Shown: in pieces, positions 1 through 9,024 of the stretch | Layout of the letters: each line of letters starts with the position of its first letter | How positions within the stretch are numbered: the first letter of the stretch is position 1 | Assembly: GCA_030432695.1 (NCBI GenBank) | Contig: JAUILN010000019.1 | Location: 62,001-126,000 of the forward strand | Direction of reading: 5' to 3' | DNA length: 64,000 nt | From: a bacterium | GTDB taxonomy: Bacteria > Planctomycetota > UBA1135 > UBA2386 | Notes under the pieces: model-generated | Told to the model about the DNA's origin: nothing | Database searches by the model: none | Seen by the model: only the letters and a program-made list of their open reading frames with translations | Program-made: the position numbers and the translations under genes

Positions 1-2051
1 AGGACTGCCGGTCGCCGAGGATGTTGATGCCGAAGTGCGCGGTCATCGGGTAGCCGACCACCTTCTGATCCTCGCGGCCGTGCTCGGCCAACGCCTCGGC
101 CAGTTCGGGACCGATCAGCTCGACCGGGACCTCGCGCGGGATGCCGTTCGCCTGCGACTTCGGCCAGCAGAAGTAACCGGACTTCTTCGACAGCGGCTCG
201 CCGAGACCCGCCACCGTGTTGATCACCAACACACCCTTCTCCTCGTAGATGCCGACCACCCGCGAGGCGAAGTTCAGCAGCACGTCGCGGTAGCCGGGGA
301 TCAGCATCCACTGCTCGAACATGTCGTCGGCCTTGCGGACGTTGGCGCGGGTCTCGACCACCGCCATCTGCGCGAACATGCCGCCGAGGTGCGAGCCACC
401 CAGGTTCACCTTCTCGGTGTGCTCCGCGGCGATACCCCGCTCGTCCTTGTTCTCGAGCAGGTACTTGGCGTGCTCGTAGCAGCGCGTCGAGAGGTTCGAC
501 GACCAGGTGACCGGCGACGAACCCAGCTCCTTGCGAGCCTCGTTCAGCGCTTCGAGCCACTTCTCCACGCCCGGGCTCACCGCGGCCAGCGGCGGGGTGT
601 TGTTGCGGATCGCGGCCAACACCGGCGTCGCCTCGGTCCAGAAGTCCTCCCACTCGTGGTCGAGCTGCTGCACCGTGACCCCGGTCTTCTCCTCGAACTT
701 CGCGGCGAGGCCGAGCGGGTCACGCCGCTTGTTCTTGCGGGCCTCGGCACCGAGTCGGTCGAGCTCCTGGATCAGCTTGAAGTCGCGCCGCACCAGGTAG
801 TCGGTGAACGACCACGACTTGATGCGCTGCTCGTTGGTGAACGTCGCCGCCTCGCAGAACGGGATGTCGATCGCCGGCACGCCGCCGGTCTCCTTCCACG
901 CCATCTCGAGCGCGAGGTTCTGCCACACGTCGAAGTTCGGCGAGGTGTACTCACGGTCCTCCTCGCTCGCGGTGGTGCCCTCCTGCTTCTTCAGGTCCAC
1001 CGAGAACAGGCGGTTGTTGTTGAAGATCATGCCCACGAAGGTGTGGCCGATCCCCTCGCTGAAGCCGGTCGTCGACAGGCCGGCATAGCCCTGCGCCACG
1101 TTCCGGACCACGGCGTCGTAGAGCACCTGCACGCTGCCGGTCGCGCCGACCACGAGGTCGCCGATGCCGCTGGTGCTGGTGTGCTCGAGCTTCCACTCGA
1201 GGTCCGGGATGCGGTCGGCGTGGGCCTTGAGCACCTGCTTGTAGGTGTCCTTCGACACGAAGAACGCGAACTTGCCGCCGATCTCGCGCTCGCCACCGAG
1301 CGCTGCCCGGACCACGCGCAACGCACGCTCGCCCCACACCAGCGCCTCCTTCAGGTGCTCCGCCTGGTCGGGGTCGCCGTGCAGGATGAAGTGCTCCGAC
1401 TGGAACGACACGTAGTCGACCTGCGCGGTCTCGAGCACCGGCTCCTTCTGGCCGTACTCCTGCACCGGGTAGTCCTTCGCGACCTCCTCGGCGACCGCCG
1501 CCTCGATGCGCTTGGAGTTCTCGTACAGCGTCTGCTCGAGGCTCGTCCCCGAGACCTCACCGACTGGCCGGTGCTCCAGCGCCTCCTGCGCGTCGGAGTC
1601 GTCCTTGTTCCAGCGCAGCACCATCTTCCAGTGGTGCAGTGCGCGGTCGCGGCGATCGGCCTTCTGCCACTTCTGCGCCTCGCGCTTGTGGGCGCGCGCC
1701 AGAGTCTCCTGCAGCTTCTCGTAGCCCTTGTAGAGCGACTGCGCGTCCTTGCCGGTCCCGGTGTCCTCGAGCGGGTACTCGAAGTTCGGATCGTCGGCCC
1801 AGCCGTTGCCGACCTTGATCTGGCCGAGCGCCTTGCGGGCCGGCTCGAAGTCCGAGTCGTAGAGCTTGAGCGCCTGCATCCAGATGAGCCGGGCCTGGCG
1901 CGGGAAGCCCTTCTTGAAGGCCTTGTCGGCGAAGTCGTGCAGCTCTTCGGCCTGCCCCCGGTTGAAGCGGGACTCGTCGTCCTGCGCGGTGAGCGGCGCC
2001 AGGGCCACCGCCACCGAGGTGATGGCGAGAAGGAGGAATCGTCTGATCATG
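1..2051 (-). CDS. Secreted protein with degenerate peptidase-like middle and C-terminal CAP domain (3' end cut off)
   Basis: An open minus-strand frame runs from ATG at 2051 to the window edge (about 683 codons, no stop reached). It begins with a signal peptide (MIRRFLLLAITSVAVALAP, mature end near LTAQ). Residues 30-180 are charged and helical, TPR-like. Residues 220-470 resemble a peptidase-MA/gluzincin fold, but where HExxH is expected there is NVAQGY; a later GFSEGIGH keeps a possible glutamate. From about 520 the pattern LNEARKELGSSPVTWSSNLS with later AKYLLENK and AEHTE is typical of CAP/SCP domains, secreted modules of uncertain biochemical role. It stands alone and diverges from the SulP operon. 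The family assignment is by eye; the middle domain is the least certain part. Confidence 0.8.
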
Positions 2052-2322
2052 ATCGGCGGGCAGGGTACGGATCACGGCCCGCGAGCGTCAACGCGCCACG
2101 ACCGCCGGGTCCGATCCGGTCGGGAGCCGGCACCGGCTCCGATCCCCTTCGCAAGCCCTCTTTTCGCAGACATTTGCCACACCCGGAGACCCTGGTCGCG
2201 CATCCTGCTGCCACCCTCGCGCCGCGGTCATCCCAAGGCGAGGTCGTTGTTTTTCATAGGTCGAGGGCCTTGCGCTCCGATCAGGATCCGGCAGCATTCC
2301 GCCGCAGCGACCCGAACAGACC
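2052..2322. other. Non-coding gap
   Basis: Upstream of the CAP protein on one strand and of the small ORF at 2323 on the other. An AT-richer patch lies near 2245-2262 and could hold promoter elements, but no convincing -35/-10 pair was identified. Frames crossing it on both strands read as low-complexity Arg/Pro/Ser sequence, as expected of non-coding GC-rich DNA. Confidence 0.5.
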
Positions 2323-2739
2323 ATGGACGCGCCCGTCCCCACCGCCGCCGACATCGAACCGCCCCGCGACCACAAGTCCTGGGCGTCCGGCTGGTTGGGG
2401 TTGGTGGCGGCGGCACTTCTGGCGCTCGCGTCGGCGCCTGCCGCCGTCGCGACGCTCGAGTTCTCGGGCGCGGTGGCCGGCTGCGACGTCACAGGACTCA
2501 GCGACTCGTCGGCCGCATGGGGCGAGGCGCAGTGGCTCGGCGACCCCGCAGCCGAGGGCGCCACCGAGGTCGAGGAAGAGGACGACCGCGAGGGCGGCGA
2601 CTCTGCGCTACCCACCGCAGATCGGCCGGCGGACACGGCTCCGCACCAGGCCCGGAACTCCGAGCTGCGTCGACGGGCGCACCGCCGCGAGCTTCTCCGA
2701 GCCGATCGGGCGCGAGCGCCGCCGGCTTCCCAGGGCTGA
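2323..2739 (+). CDS. Hypothetical small protein with one possible membrane segment
   Basis: A 138-aa frame beginning MDAPVPTAADIEPPRDHKSW. Residues 24-47 form one hydrophobic stretch (GWLGLVAAALLALASAPAAV). An acidic segment follows (EVEEEDDREGGD, about residues 82-93), then an Arg/Ala-rich tail. The first half has strongly GC-biased third positions like neighbouring real genes; the second half looks less like protein. No family was recognised and no Shine-Dalgarno is obvious. It sits about 300 bp upstream of the SulP operon in the same direction. It may be a genuine small membrane-anchored protein or a chance frame. Confidence 0.35.
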   Translation: MDAPVPTAADIEPPRDHKSWASGWLGLVAAALLALASAPAAVATLEFSGAVAGCDVTGLSDSSAAWGEAQWLGDPAAEGATEVEEEDDREGGDSALPTADRPADTAPHQARNSELRRRAHRRELLRADRARAPPASQG

Positions 2740-3047
2740 CGACCTGCCGGCCGACCGGCTCCCGTTCCCACGTCCGTTCCGTGTCCTTCGACCGAGCGGC
2801 GACGGACCACGGGGCCGGCACCGACAGCGCCGACGCCGGACCGTCCGACAGGCCCGCGCTGCGCCCGATCACCGGCCGCGCGTGCCCGGTGTTCGCGAGG
2901 AGACCGTCCACGGGACCCACCTCGTGCCGACCGCTCCCGAACCTCACCAGAGGTCCGGGTCCAGGTCCCGCCCCTCGGCCCCGCTCCTCGCAGGGCCGAT
3001 CCCGCCGACCGAGCCGGTCGGCCGTCCCTGGCACCTCGCGTACCCGC
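2740..3047. other. Leader region before the SulP-Dab operon
   Basis: About 300 bp of GC-rich DNA without a convincing gene on either strand. It should contain the promoter of the four-gene operon that starts at 3048. No clear sigma-70-type hexamers, riboswitch or terminator could be seen. Confidence 0.5.
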
Positions 3048-4664
3048 ATGTCTGCACCCAGCTCCGACCCCACGCCCCCCGCCGACCCGACACCTCGGCC
3101 CTCGCCCGCGCAGGACCTCCGCGCGGGCTTCCTGGTGTTCCTGATCGCCCTGCCGCTCTGCCTCGGCATCGCGATGGCGAGCGGCTTCCCGCCGGTCGCC
3201 GGCATCCTCACCGCGATCGTCGGCGGGGTGTTGGTCACCCTGCTCGGCAGCTCGAGGCTCACCATCAAGGGCCCCGCCGCCGGCCTGATCGTGATCGCGA
3301 TCGGCGCCGTCACCGAACTCGGCGGCGGCGACATGGCGCTCGGCTACCAGCGCGCGCTCGCGGTCGGTGTGGTGGCCGCGGCGATCCAGATCGTGTTCGC
3401 CCTGTTGCGCACCGCGTCGATCGGCGTGGCGATGTCGCCCTCGGTCGTCCACGGCATGCTCGCCGCGATCGGGGTGATCATCATCTCGAAGCAGGTCCAC
3501 ACCGTGGTCGGGGTGACGCCCGAGGCCAAGGAGCCGCTGGAGTTGCTGGCCGAGATCCCGCACAGCGTCATGCACGCCAATCCGGAGATCCTGGTGTTGG
3601 GCGGGGTCTCGCTGCTGATCCTGTTCGGCTGGCCGCTGATCAAGACCCGCTGGGCGAAGCCGATCCCGCCGCCGCTGGTGGCGCTCCTGGTGACGGTGCC
3701 GCTCGCCGCATGGTTCGACCTGGATCACCAGCACCACTACACGATCTGGAGCCACGACTTCGAGGTCGGGCCGGAGTTCCTCGTCAACCTGCCGAGCAAC
3801 ATCCTCGAGGCGCTGACCTTCCCCGACTTCTCGGTGGTGTTCGAGGCGACGTCGCTGAAGTACATCGTGATGTTCGCCCTGGTGGGCACGATCGAGTCGA
3901 CCCTCAGCGTGCTCGCCGTCGACTCGCTCGATCCCGAGCGGCGCGCGTCGAACCTCGACCGCGACCTGCTGGCGACCGGCGCGGGCAACCTGGTCTGCGC
4001 GTTCCTCGGCGGCCTGCCGATGATCTCCGAGATCGTGCGCAGCAAGGCCAACATCGACGCCGGTGCCCGCTCGGGCCTGGCCAACTTCACCCACGGCGCC
4101 CTGCTGCTCGGCTTCGTGGCCCTCGCACCTGGGCTGCTGCACATGATCCCGCTGGCGGCACTCGGCGCGATGCTGGTCTACACCGGTTCGCGACTCGCTG
4201 CGCCCAATCAGCTGGTGCACGCCCGACAGATCGGCGGTGACCAGCTGCTGCTGTTCACGACCACGCTGGTGGTGACCCTCGCCACCGACCTGCTGGTGGG
4301 CGTGGCGGTGGGCCTGCTGCTGAAGGTCGTCCTCCACCTGCTGCGGGGGGCCTCGATCCGCACCCTGTTCCGGCCGCGCATCGACGAGCAGCAGGACGGC
4401 ACGGAACTCCGGATCGGGGTCCACGGAACGGCCGCCTTCACGGCGCTCCTGCCGATCCGCAAGCGCCTGCGCAAGCTGACGCCGGAGACCGACCGCGTGC
4501 TGATCGATCTCAGCGGCGTCGAACTCGTCGACCACACGTTCCTGAACCGGCTCGAGGACATGTCCCGTGAGCTGCCGGACGCCGTCCTCGAAGTCGTCGG
4601 CGTCGACCACCTGGAGGCCGCGTCGACGCACCCGCAGGCGAGCCGGCGGAGGCAGAAGGCATGA
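3048..4664 (+). CDS. SulP-family inorganic anion transporter with STAS domain
   Basis: A 538-aa polytopic inner-membrane protein. After a proline-rich N-terminus (~22 residues) comes the SulP core with many membrane segments (AGFLVFLIALPLCLGIAMAS, then GPAAGLIVIAIGAV), followed by a C-terminal STAS domain (about 450-525) with LIDLSGVELVDHT. SulP proteins exchange or symport sulfate, bicarbonate, molybdate or similar anions; substrate cannot be read from sequence. The ATG at 3048 was chosen because it gives the usual short cytoplasmic N-terminus before the first membrane segment; the frame is open far upstream but reads as low-complexity sequence. The stop overlaps the next start as ATGA, so SulP is translationally coupled to DabA. 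That context favours bicarbonate, which is inference. Confidence 0.88.
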   Translation: MSAPSSDPTPPADPTPRPSPAQDLRAGFLVFLIALPLCLGIAMASGFPPVAGILTAIVGGVLVTLLGSSRLTIKGPAAGLIVIAIGAVTELGGGDMALGYQRALAVGVVAAAIQIVFALLRTASIGVAMSPSVVHGMLAAIGVIIISKQVHTVVGVTPEAKEPLELLAEIPHSVMHANPEILVLGGVSLLILFGWPLIKTRWAKPIPPPLVALLVTVPLAAWFDLDHQHHYTIWSHDFEVGPEFLVNLPSNILEALTFPDFSVVFEATSLKYIVMFALVGTIESTLSVLAVDSLDPERRASNLDRDLLATGAGNLVCAFLGGLPMISEIVRSKANIDAGARSGLANFTHGALLLGFVALAPGLLHMIPLAALGAMLVYTGSRLAAPNQLVHARQIGGDQLLLFTTTLVVTLATDLLVGVAVGLLLKVVLHLLRGASIRTLFRPRIDEQQDGTELRIGVHGTAAFTALLPIRKRLRKLTPETDRVLIDLSGVELVDHTFLNRLEDMSRELPDAVLEVVGVDHLEAASTHPQASRRRQKA

Positions 4665-7654
4665 CCACGCTCGAGGCCGAGCGCAAGACACCCGCGGCGG
4701 CGCGCGTGGCGGAGCTGGTCGAGGAGATCTCGCACCTGCTTCCGGCCCAGGGGCCGCTGCACGCTTTCGTCCACCACAACACCCTGCACGCCTTCGAGGA
4801 CCAGCCGTTCGAGGAGGCCGTGGTCGACGCGGCGGGGCTGTTCGGAACCGAGCCGTTCCAGACCGAGGCGGCCTTCGCGCGCCACCTCGACAACGGTCGG
4901 ATCCGTCGGGTCGATCTGGTCGCCGTCACCGCACCCGAGGTCGCCGACCAGCGCACGCCGATCGTGCCGGGAGGCCCGGGCCGACTGGCGTTCCGCGTGA
5001 CCCGCCTCGAGCACCTGTTCGAGATCCCGCGCGGCACGGCGCTCGACTGGCACATCCACGAGACCGACCTGTTGCGCGACTGGCACCCCCGCACCGACAA
5101 GGCCCGTCGTCTGGCCCTCGAGGCGCAGGCGACCACGACGTTCGGCGACGACCCTCCCGACCTGCGACGCCGCCGAACGCTGACGCGACTGTGGGACTCG
5201 CTGGAGCGCGCCGAACCCGCGACCCCGCTTCGCCGGCCCCGAGCCGCACACCACCGACGCCGCGACCAAGTGCTGGCCACGACCGGCTACGACACCGACA
5301 GCCTCGCCCAGCCGCTGCTGATCCGCCTCGCCGCCGCGTTCCTCGACCAGGGCATCTCGTATTGGCCGATGCCATCCCGCGAGAAGGGCCTGCTGGACGC
5401 ATTCCGCGACCTCTACACCCGCTTCGGCGGACCGGTCGACAGCTGGTGTCGAGGCCTCGCCGACTGGCTCGCGGAAGGCACCCGACTCGGTTGGTCGGCC
5501 GCCGAGACGATCGTCCAGGCTCTGCAGCGCCTCGGTCACGCGCCCGAGGAATGGGAAGACGTGCTCCGCGAGACGCTGCTGGCCACGCGCGGCTGGGCCG
5601 GGATGGTCCGCCAGTTCGAGCTACGCCCGGACCGCGCGCCGGTGGAGTCCCGCCCGGCCCGGCTGATCGACTTCGCGGCCATCGCGATGACGCTCGACCT
5701 GTTCGCCGCCGAGCACAAGCTCCGCACCCGGACCCCGTTCCGCGACTTCGACACGTTGACGCGCCACGTCGCCACGATGGACGACGGCCGCGAGGCGGCG
5801 CACCGCGAGTTGGTCTACGAGGCCTTCGTGGTGGCCCAGCTCCTGGAACTCGACCTGGCCACGCTCGATCGTCCGGAGCACGCGGCCGCATTCCTCGGCG
5901 AGGTCGCGGCCTTCGACGAGCTGGAACGCCGCCGCCTGCTGCACCGCGCCTACGAGCGCTGCTACCGCAACCACGTCCTCGACTCGCTGGTCGCCCACGA
6001 TCGGCTGCCGCGGCCGCGCCTGCCCGAGGCCCGCTTCCAGGCGGTGTTCTGCATCGACGACCGCGAGTGCTCGACCCGCCGCCTGCTGGAGGAGAGCTTC
6101 CCGCAGGTGCGCACCTTCGGCTACGCGGGCTTCTTCGGCGTGGCGATGGCCTACCAGGGCCTCGGCGAGGCGCGGGCGCGGCCACTCTGCCCGGTGCAGA
6201 TCGAACCGAAGCATCTGGTGCGCGAGCGCGCACTCCGCCCCGAGGAGGAGCACGAGTGGCTGCGCCGCCGCCGCCGTCGCGGACTCGCCAACCACGCGAC
6301 CGCGGTCGGCAGCCGGACCCTGACCCGCGGCGGGGTGTTGACCGCGCTCCTGGGCATCGTCTCGGTGGTGCCCTTGATCCTGCGCTGCCTGGCTCCGCGC
6401 TTCGCCGAGCGCCTGCTGGCGCCGTTCGCGCACCCGACCGACGACCGCCCCCCCACCCGCCTGGCGATCCTGCGCCGCGACGACGGCGTCGACGAGTTCG
6501 GCCGCGCCCAGGGCTACACCCACGAGGAGATGGCCGACATCGTCGAGACCGTGCTTCGCACGATGGCGCTGGATCCGGCGGCATGTCCGATCCTGGCGAT
6601 CGTCGGCCACGGTTCGTCGAGCCTCAACAACCCCCACGAAGCGGCCTACGACTGCGGGGCGACCGGCGGCGGCCGCGGTGGTCCCAACGCGCGCGCCTTC
6701 GCGTCGATGGCCAACCGACCCGAGGTGCGCCGGTTGCTCCGCGAGCGCGGCCTGGACGTCCCCGACCACGTCTGGGTGCTCGGCGGCTACCACAACACCT
6801 GCAACGACTCGATGGAGTGGTACGACACCGACCTCATCCCCGAGGAACTGCTGGAGGCGTTCGAGGAGACCCGCCACGCACTCGACCGCGCCTGCCGCCT
6901 CGACGCGCACGAGCGCTGCCGCCGCTTCGACTCCGCGTCGACCGACCTCCCCGAGTCGGAGGCCTTGACCCACGCCGAAGCACGCGCGGTCGACCTCGGC
7001 CAACCGCGGCCGGAGTACGGCCACTCGACCAACGCGATGGCTCTGATCGGCCGCCGGGATCGGTACCGGGGTCTGTACCTCGACCGACGCGCCTTCCTGG
7101 TCTCGTACGACCCGAAGGCGGATCCCGACGGCGCGCGGCTGGAGAAGCTGCTCGCCGCGGTGGTCCCGGTCGGCGCGGGCATCAACCTGGAGTACTACTT
7201 CAGCGCGATCGACCCGACCGGCTACGGCTGCGGCACGAAGCTGCCGCACAACATCGTCGGGCTGATCGGCGTGATGGACGGCCACGCCTCCGACCTGCGG
7301 ACCGGGCTGACCTGGCAGATGGTCGAGATCCACGAGCCGGTGCGGCTCCTCGCCGTCGTCGAGGTCGAACGCGCGGTGCTCGAGAGGATCATGGCCGCCC
7401 AGCCGACCATCACGTCGTTCGTCGCACGCGGTTGGATCCAGCTGGTCCGCCAGGACCCGGACAGCGAAGCCCTGGAGCTGGTCACCGCCGACGGCTTCGT
7501 GGCCTACGAACCGGAGGCGCCCGGCATCGCGGTGGTCGAGCACTCGATCGACCACTACCGCGGTCGTCGCGGGGCGCTGCCGTGTGCCCACGTGCGCGCG
7601 GCGTTCGGTGAACCCAGGGTCCAAGAGGCCCCGAGGGCTGGAGGTCGGGCATGA
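4661..7654 (+). CDS. dabA: DabA-type inorganic carbon transporter subunit (DUF2309/UPF0753)
   Basis: A 997-aa cytoplasmic, membrane-associated subunit of the DAB system, which couples beta-carbonic-anhydrase-like CO2 hydration to a cation-driven membrane partner and so accumulates bicarbonate. The four expected zinc ligands are present with the family spacing: Cys464 and Asp466 in FCIDDREC, His650 in IVGHGSSS and Cys665 in DCGATGGG. Other hallmarks are VHHNTLHAFE near the N-terminus, GGYHNTCNDSMEWYDTD (about 708-724) and a C-terminal GHASDLRTGLTWQMVE. It overlaps the SulP stop and the DabB start by ATGA, so all should be translated from one message. No key residue is missing, so activity is likely. 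Confidence 0.95.
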   Translation: MTTLEAERKTPAAARVAELVEEISHLLPAQGPLHAFVHHNTLHAFEDQPFEEAVVDAAGLFGTEPFQTEAAFARHLDNGRIRRVDLVAVTAPEVADQRTPIVPGGPGRLAFRVTRLEHLFEIPRGTALDWHIHETDLLRDWHPRTDKARRLALEAQATTTFGDDPPDLRRRRTLTRLWDSLERAEPATPLRRPRAAHHRRRDQVLATTGYDTDSLAQPLLIRLAAAFLDQGISYWPMPSREKGLLDAFRDLYTRFGGPVDSWCRGLADWLAEGTRLGWSAAETIVQALQRLGHAPEEWEDVLRETLLATRGWAGMVRQFELRPDRAPVESRPARLIDFAAIAMTLDLFAAEHKLRTRTPFRDFDTLTRHVATMDDGREAAHRELVYEAFVVAQLLELDLATLDRPEHAAAFLGEVAAFDELERRRLLHRAYERCYRNHVLDSLVAHDRLPRPRLPEARFQAVFCIDDRECSTRRLLEESFPQVRTFGYAGFFGVAMAYQGLGEARARPLCPVQIEPKHLVRERALRPEEEHEWLRRRRRRGLANHATAVGSRTLTRGGVLTALLGIVSVVPLILRCLAPRFAERLLAPFAHPTDDRPPTRLAILRRDDGVDEFGRAQGYTHEEMADIVETVLRTMALDPAACPILAIVGHGSSSLNNPHEAAYDCGATGGGRGGPNARAFASMANRPEVRRLLRERGLDVPDHVWVLGGYHNTCNDSMEWYDTDLIPEELLEAFEETRHALDRACRLDAHERCRRFDSASTDLPESEALTHAEARAVDLGQPRPEYGHSTNAMALIGRRDRYRGLYLDRRAFLVSYDPKADPDGARLEKLLAAVVPVGAGINLEYYFSAIDPTGYGCGTKLPHNIVGLIGVMDGHASDLRTGLTWQMVEIHEPVRLLAVVEVERAVLERIMAAQPTITSFVARGWIQLVRQDPDSEALELVTADGFVAYEPEAPGIAVVEHSIDHYRGRRGALPCAHVRAAFGEPRVQEAPRAGGRA

Positions 7655-9024
7655 CCATCGACCTGCTGGAGATCCTGCTGGCCGGGCTGGTCGCGGTGCC
7701 TGGACTGGCGTGCGCCGTGCTGGCGTTGCCTGCATGGTTCGGTCACCGCTTCCGCGAGTCGACGATCGTCAGCATCATCGGCAGCGCCTTCGCCGTGACG
7801 ACGCTGTCGGCGGCGGTGCTGGTGGTGGTGTTGCTGGTCCGTGGAGAAACCGAGATCGGCGCGCACCTCGGCGAGTGGTTCGCATTCGGCCACGACCGCT
7901 TCGCGCTGGTGCTGCTCGGCGATCGGCTGTCGCTGCCGTTCGCGCTGTTCTCCGCGGCGCTGGTCGGCGTGATCGCCGCGTTCTCGCGCCGCTACATGCA
8001 CCAGGAGGTCGGGTTCTACCGGTTCTACCTGCTGCTGTGCCTGTTCGGTCTGGGCGTCGAGATCGTGGTCCTGGCCGGCAGCCTCGACCTGATCTTCCTC
8101 GGCTGGGAGCTGGTCGGCCTGACCTCGGCCCTGCTGGTCGCGTTCTTCCACGAACGGCCGAAGCCGGTCGAGCATGGACTGCGTGCGTTCCTGACCTACC
8201 GGGTCTGCGACGTCGGCCTGCTCGGCGCGGCGGCCTGGCTACACCACGAGGTCGGCACGGCGCAGATGATCGAAGGCGATGCCCTGGCGCCCTGGGACGG
8301 CCTGCCGGTGCCGTCCGACGCGCTCGCCACCGCGGTGGTCGGGCTGTTGCTCTTGTGGGCGACGATGGGCAAATCGGCGCAGGTGCCGCTGAGCGGCTGG
8401 CTGCCGCGGGCGATGGAGGGGCCGACGCCGTCGAGCGCGATCTTCTACGGGGCGATCTCGATCCACCTGGGGCCGTATCTGCTGCTGCGCGCTGCGCCGA
8501 TCCTCGATGCGTCCCCGCTGACGGCCTGGATGGTGGTCGCGGTCGGCGCCGCGACGGCTCTGCACGCCAACTTCGTCGGCAGGGTGCAGACCGACATCAA
8601 GAGCGTGTTGTCGTACGCGTCGATGACCCAGGTGGGTCTGATCTTCGTCGAGATCGGTCTCGGCCTGCGCTACATCGCGCTGGCACACATCGTCGGCCAC
8701 GCTGCCCTGCGCAGCCTCGAGATCCTTCGCTCGCCCAACCTGCTGCACGACCACCAGCACCTGGAGAAGGCGATCGGCAGCACCCTGCCGCGGACCGGTC
8801 TGCACCTGGAGTGGCTGGTGCCGAAGCGCCTGCAGCCGTGGCTCTACCGGCACGCGCTCGAGCGCGGGGCGTTCGATGCGCTGCTTCGCGACGGGGTCGT
8901 GGGGAACTGGACCCGCGTGCTGCGCGGCGTCGACCGCATCGATCGGGCCTGGACCCGCAGGCTGGGAGGTCCTTCGGCCGAGCCGCCCGTCGCTCCTCCC
9001 GCTCCGAAGGAGGTGACGCGATGA
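7651..9024 (+). CDS. dabB: DabB-like proton-conducting membrane subunit (NuoL/MrpA family)
   Basis: A 457-aa polytopic protein, the usual partner of DabA. Features of antiporter-like NuoL subunits are visible: Glu153 in the WELVGL segment, Lys241 in KSAQVPLSGWLP, the loop AMEGPTPSSAIFYG, and Lys317 in TDIKSVLSYASMTQVG. After HIVGHAALRSLEILRSP the chain leaves the membrane for a basic C-terminal tail (about 360-457), as in other DabB proteins that are shorter than NuoL. It probably conducts H+ (or Na+) to drive CO2 hydration by DabA. It overlaps the neighbours on both sides by ATGA. Annotation as plain NADH dehydrogenase subunit would be misleading here, because no other complex I genes are nearby. 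Confidence 0.9.
   Translation: MTIDLLEILLAGLVAVPGLACAVLALPAWFGHRFRESTIVSIIGSAFAVTTLSAAVLVVVLLVRGETEIGAHLGEWFAFGHDRFALVLLGDRLSLPFALFSAALVGVIAAFSRRYMHQEVGFYRFYLLLCLFGLGVEIVVLAGSLDLIFLGWELVGLTSALLVAFFHERPKPVEHGLRAFLTYRVCDVGLLGAAAWLHHEVGTAQMIEGDALAPWDGLPVPSDALATAVVGLLLLWATMGKSAQVPLSGWLPRAMEGPTPSSAIFYGAISIHLGPYLLLRAAPILDASPLTAWMVVAVGAATALHANFVGRVQTDIKSVLSYASMTQVGLIFVEIGLGLRYIALAHIVGHAALRSLEILRSPNLLHDHQHLEKAIGSTLPRTGLHLEWLVPKRLQPWLYRHALERGAFDALLRDGVVGNWTRVLRGVDRIDRAWTRRLGGPSAEPPVAPPAPKEVTR

Noticed and set aside
35-4240. Very long rightward open frame (about 1400 codons) across the first 4 kb
   Set aside because: It is the antisense of the CAP protein and then an off-frame of the SulP gene. It reads as Arg/Leu/Pro-rich low complexity with no domain, which is usual opposite GC-rich genes.
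2088-4691. Leftward 867-codon open frame over the SulP gene
   Set aside because: Gln/Asp/Arg-rich antisense frame; the opposite strand carries clear membrane segments and a STAS domain.
5621-7735. Leftward 704-codon frame over dabA
   Set aside because: Antisense of DabA, whose zinc ligands and family motifs are unmistakable on the plus strand.
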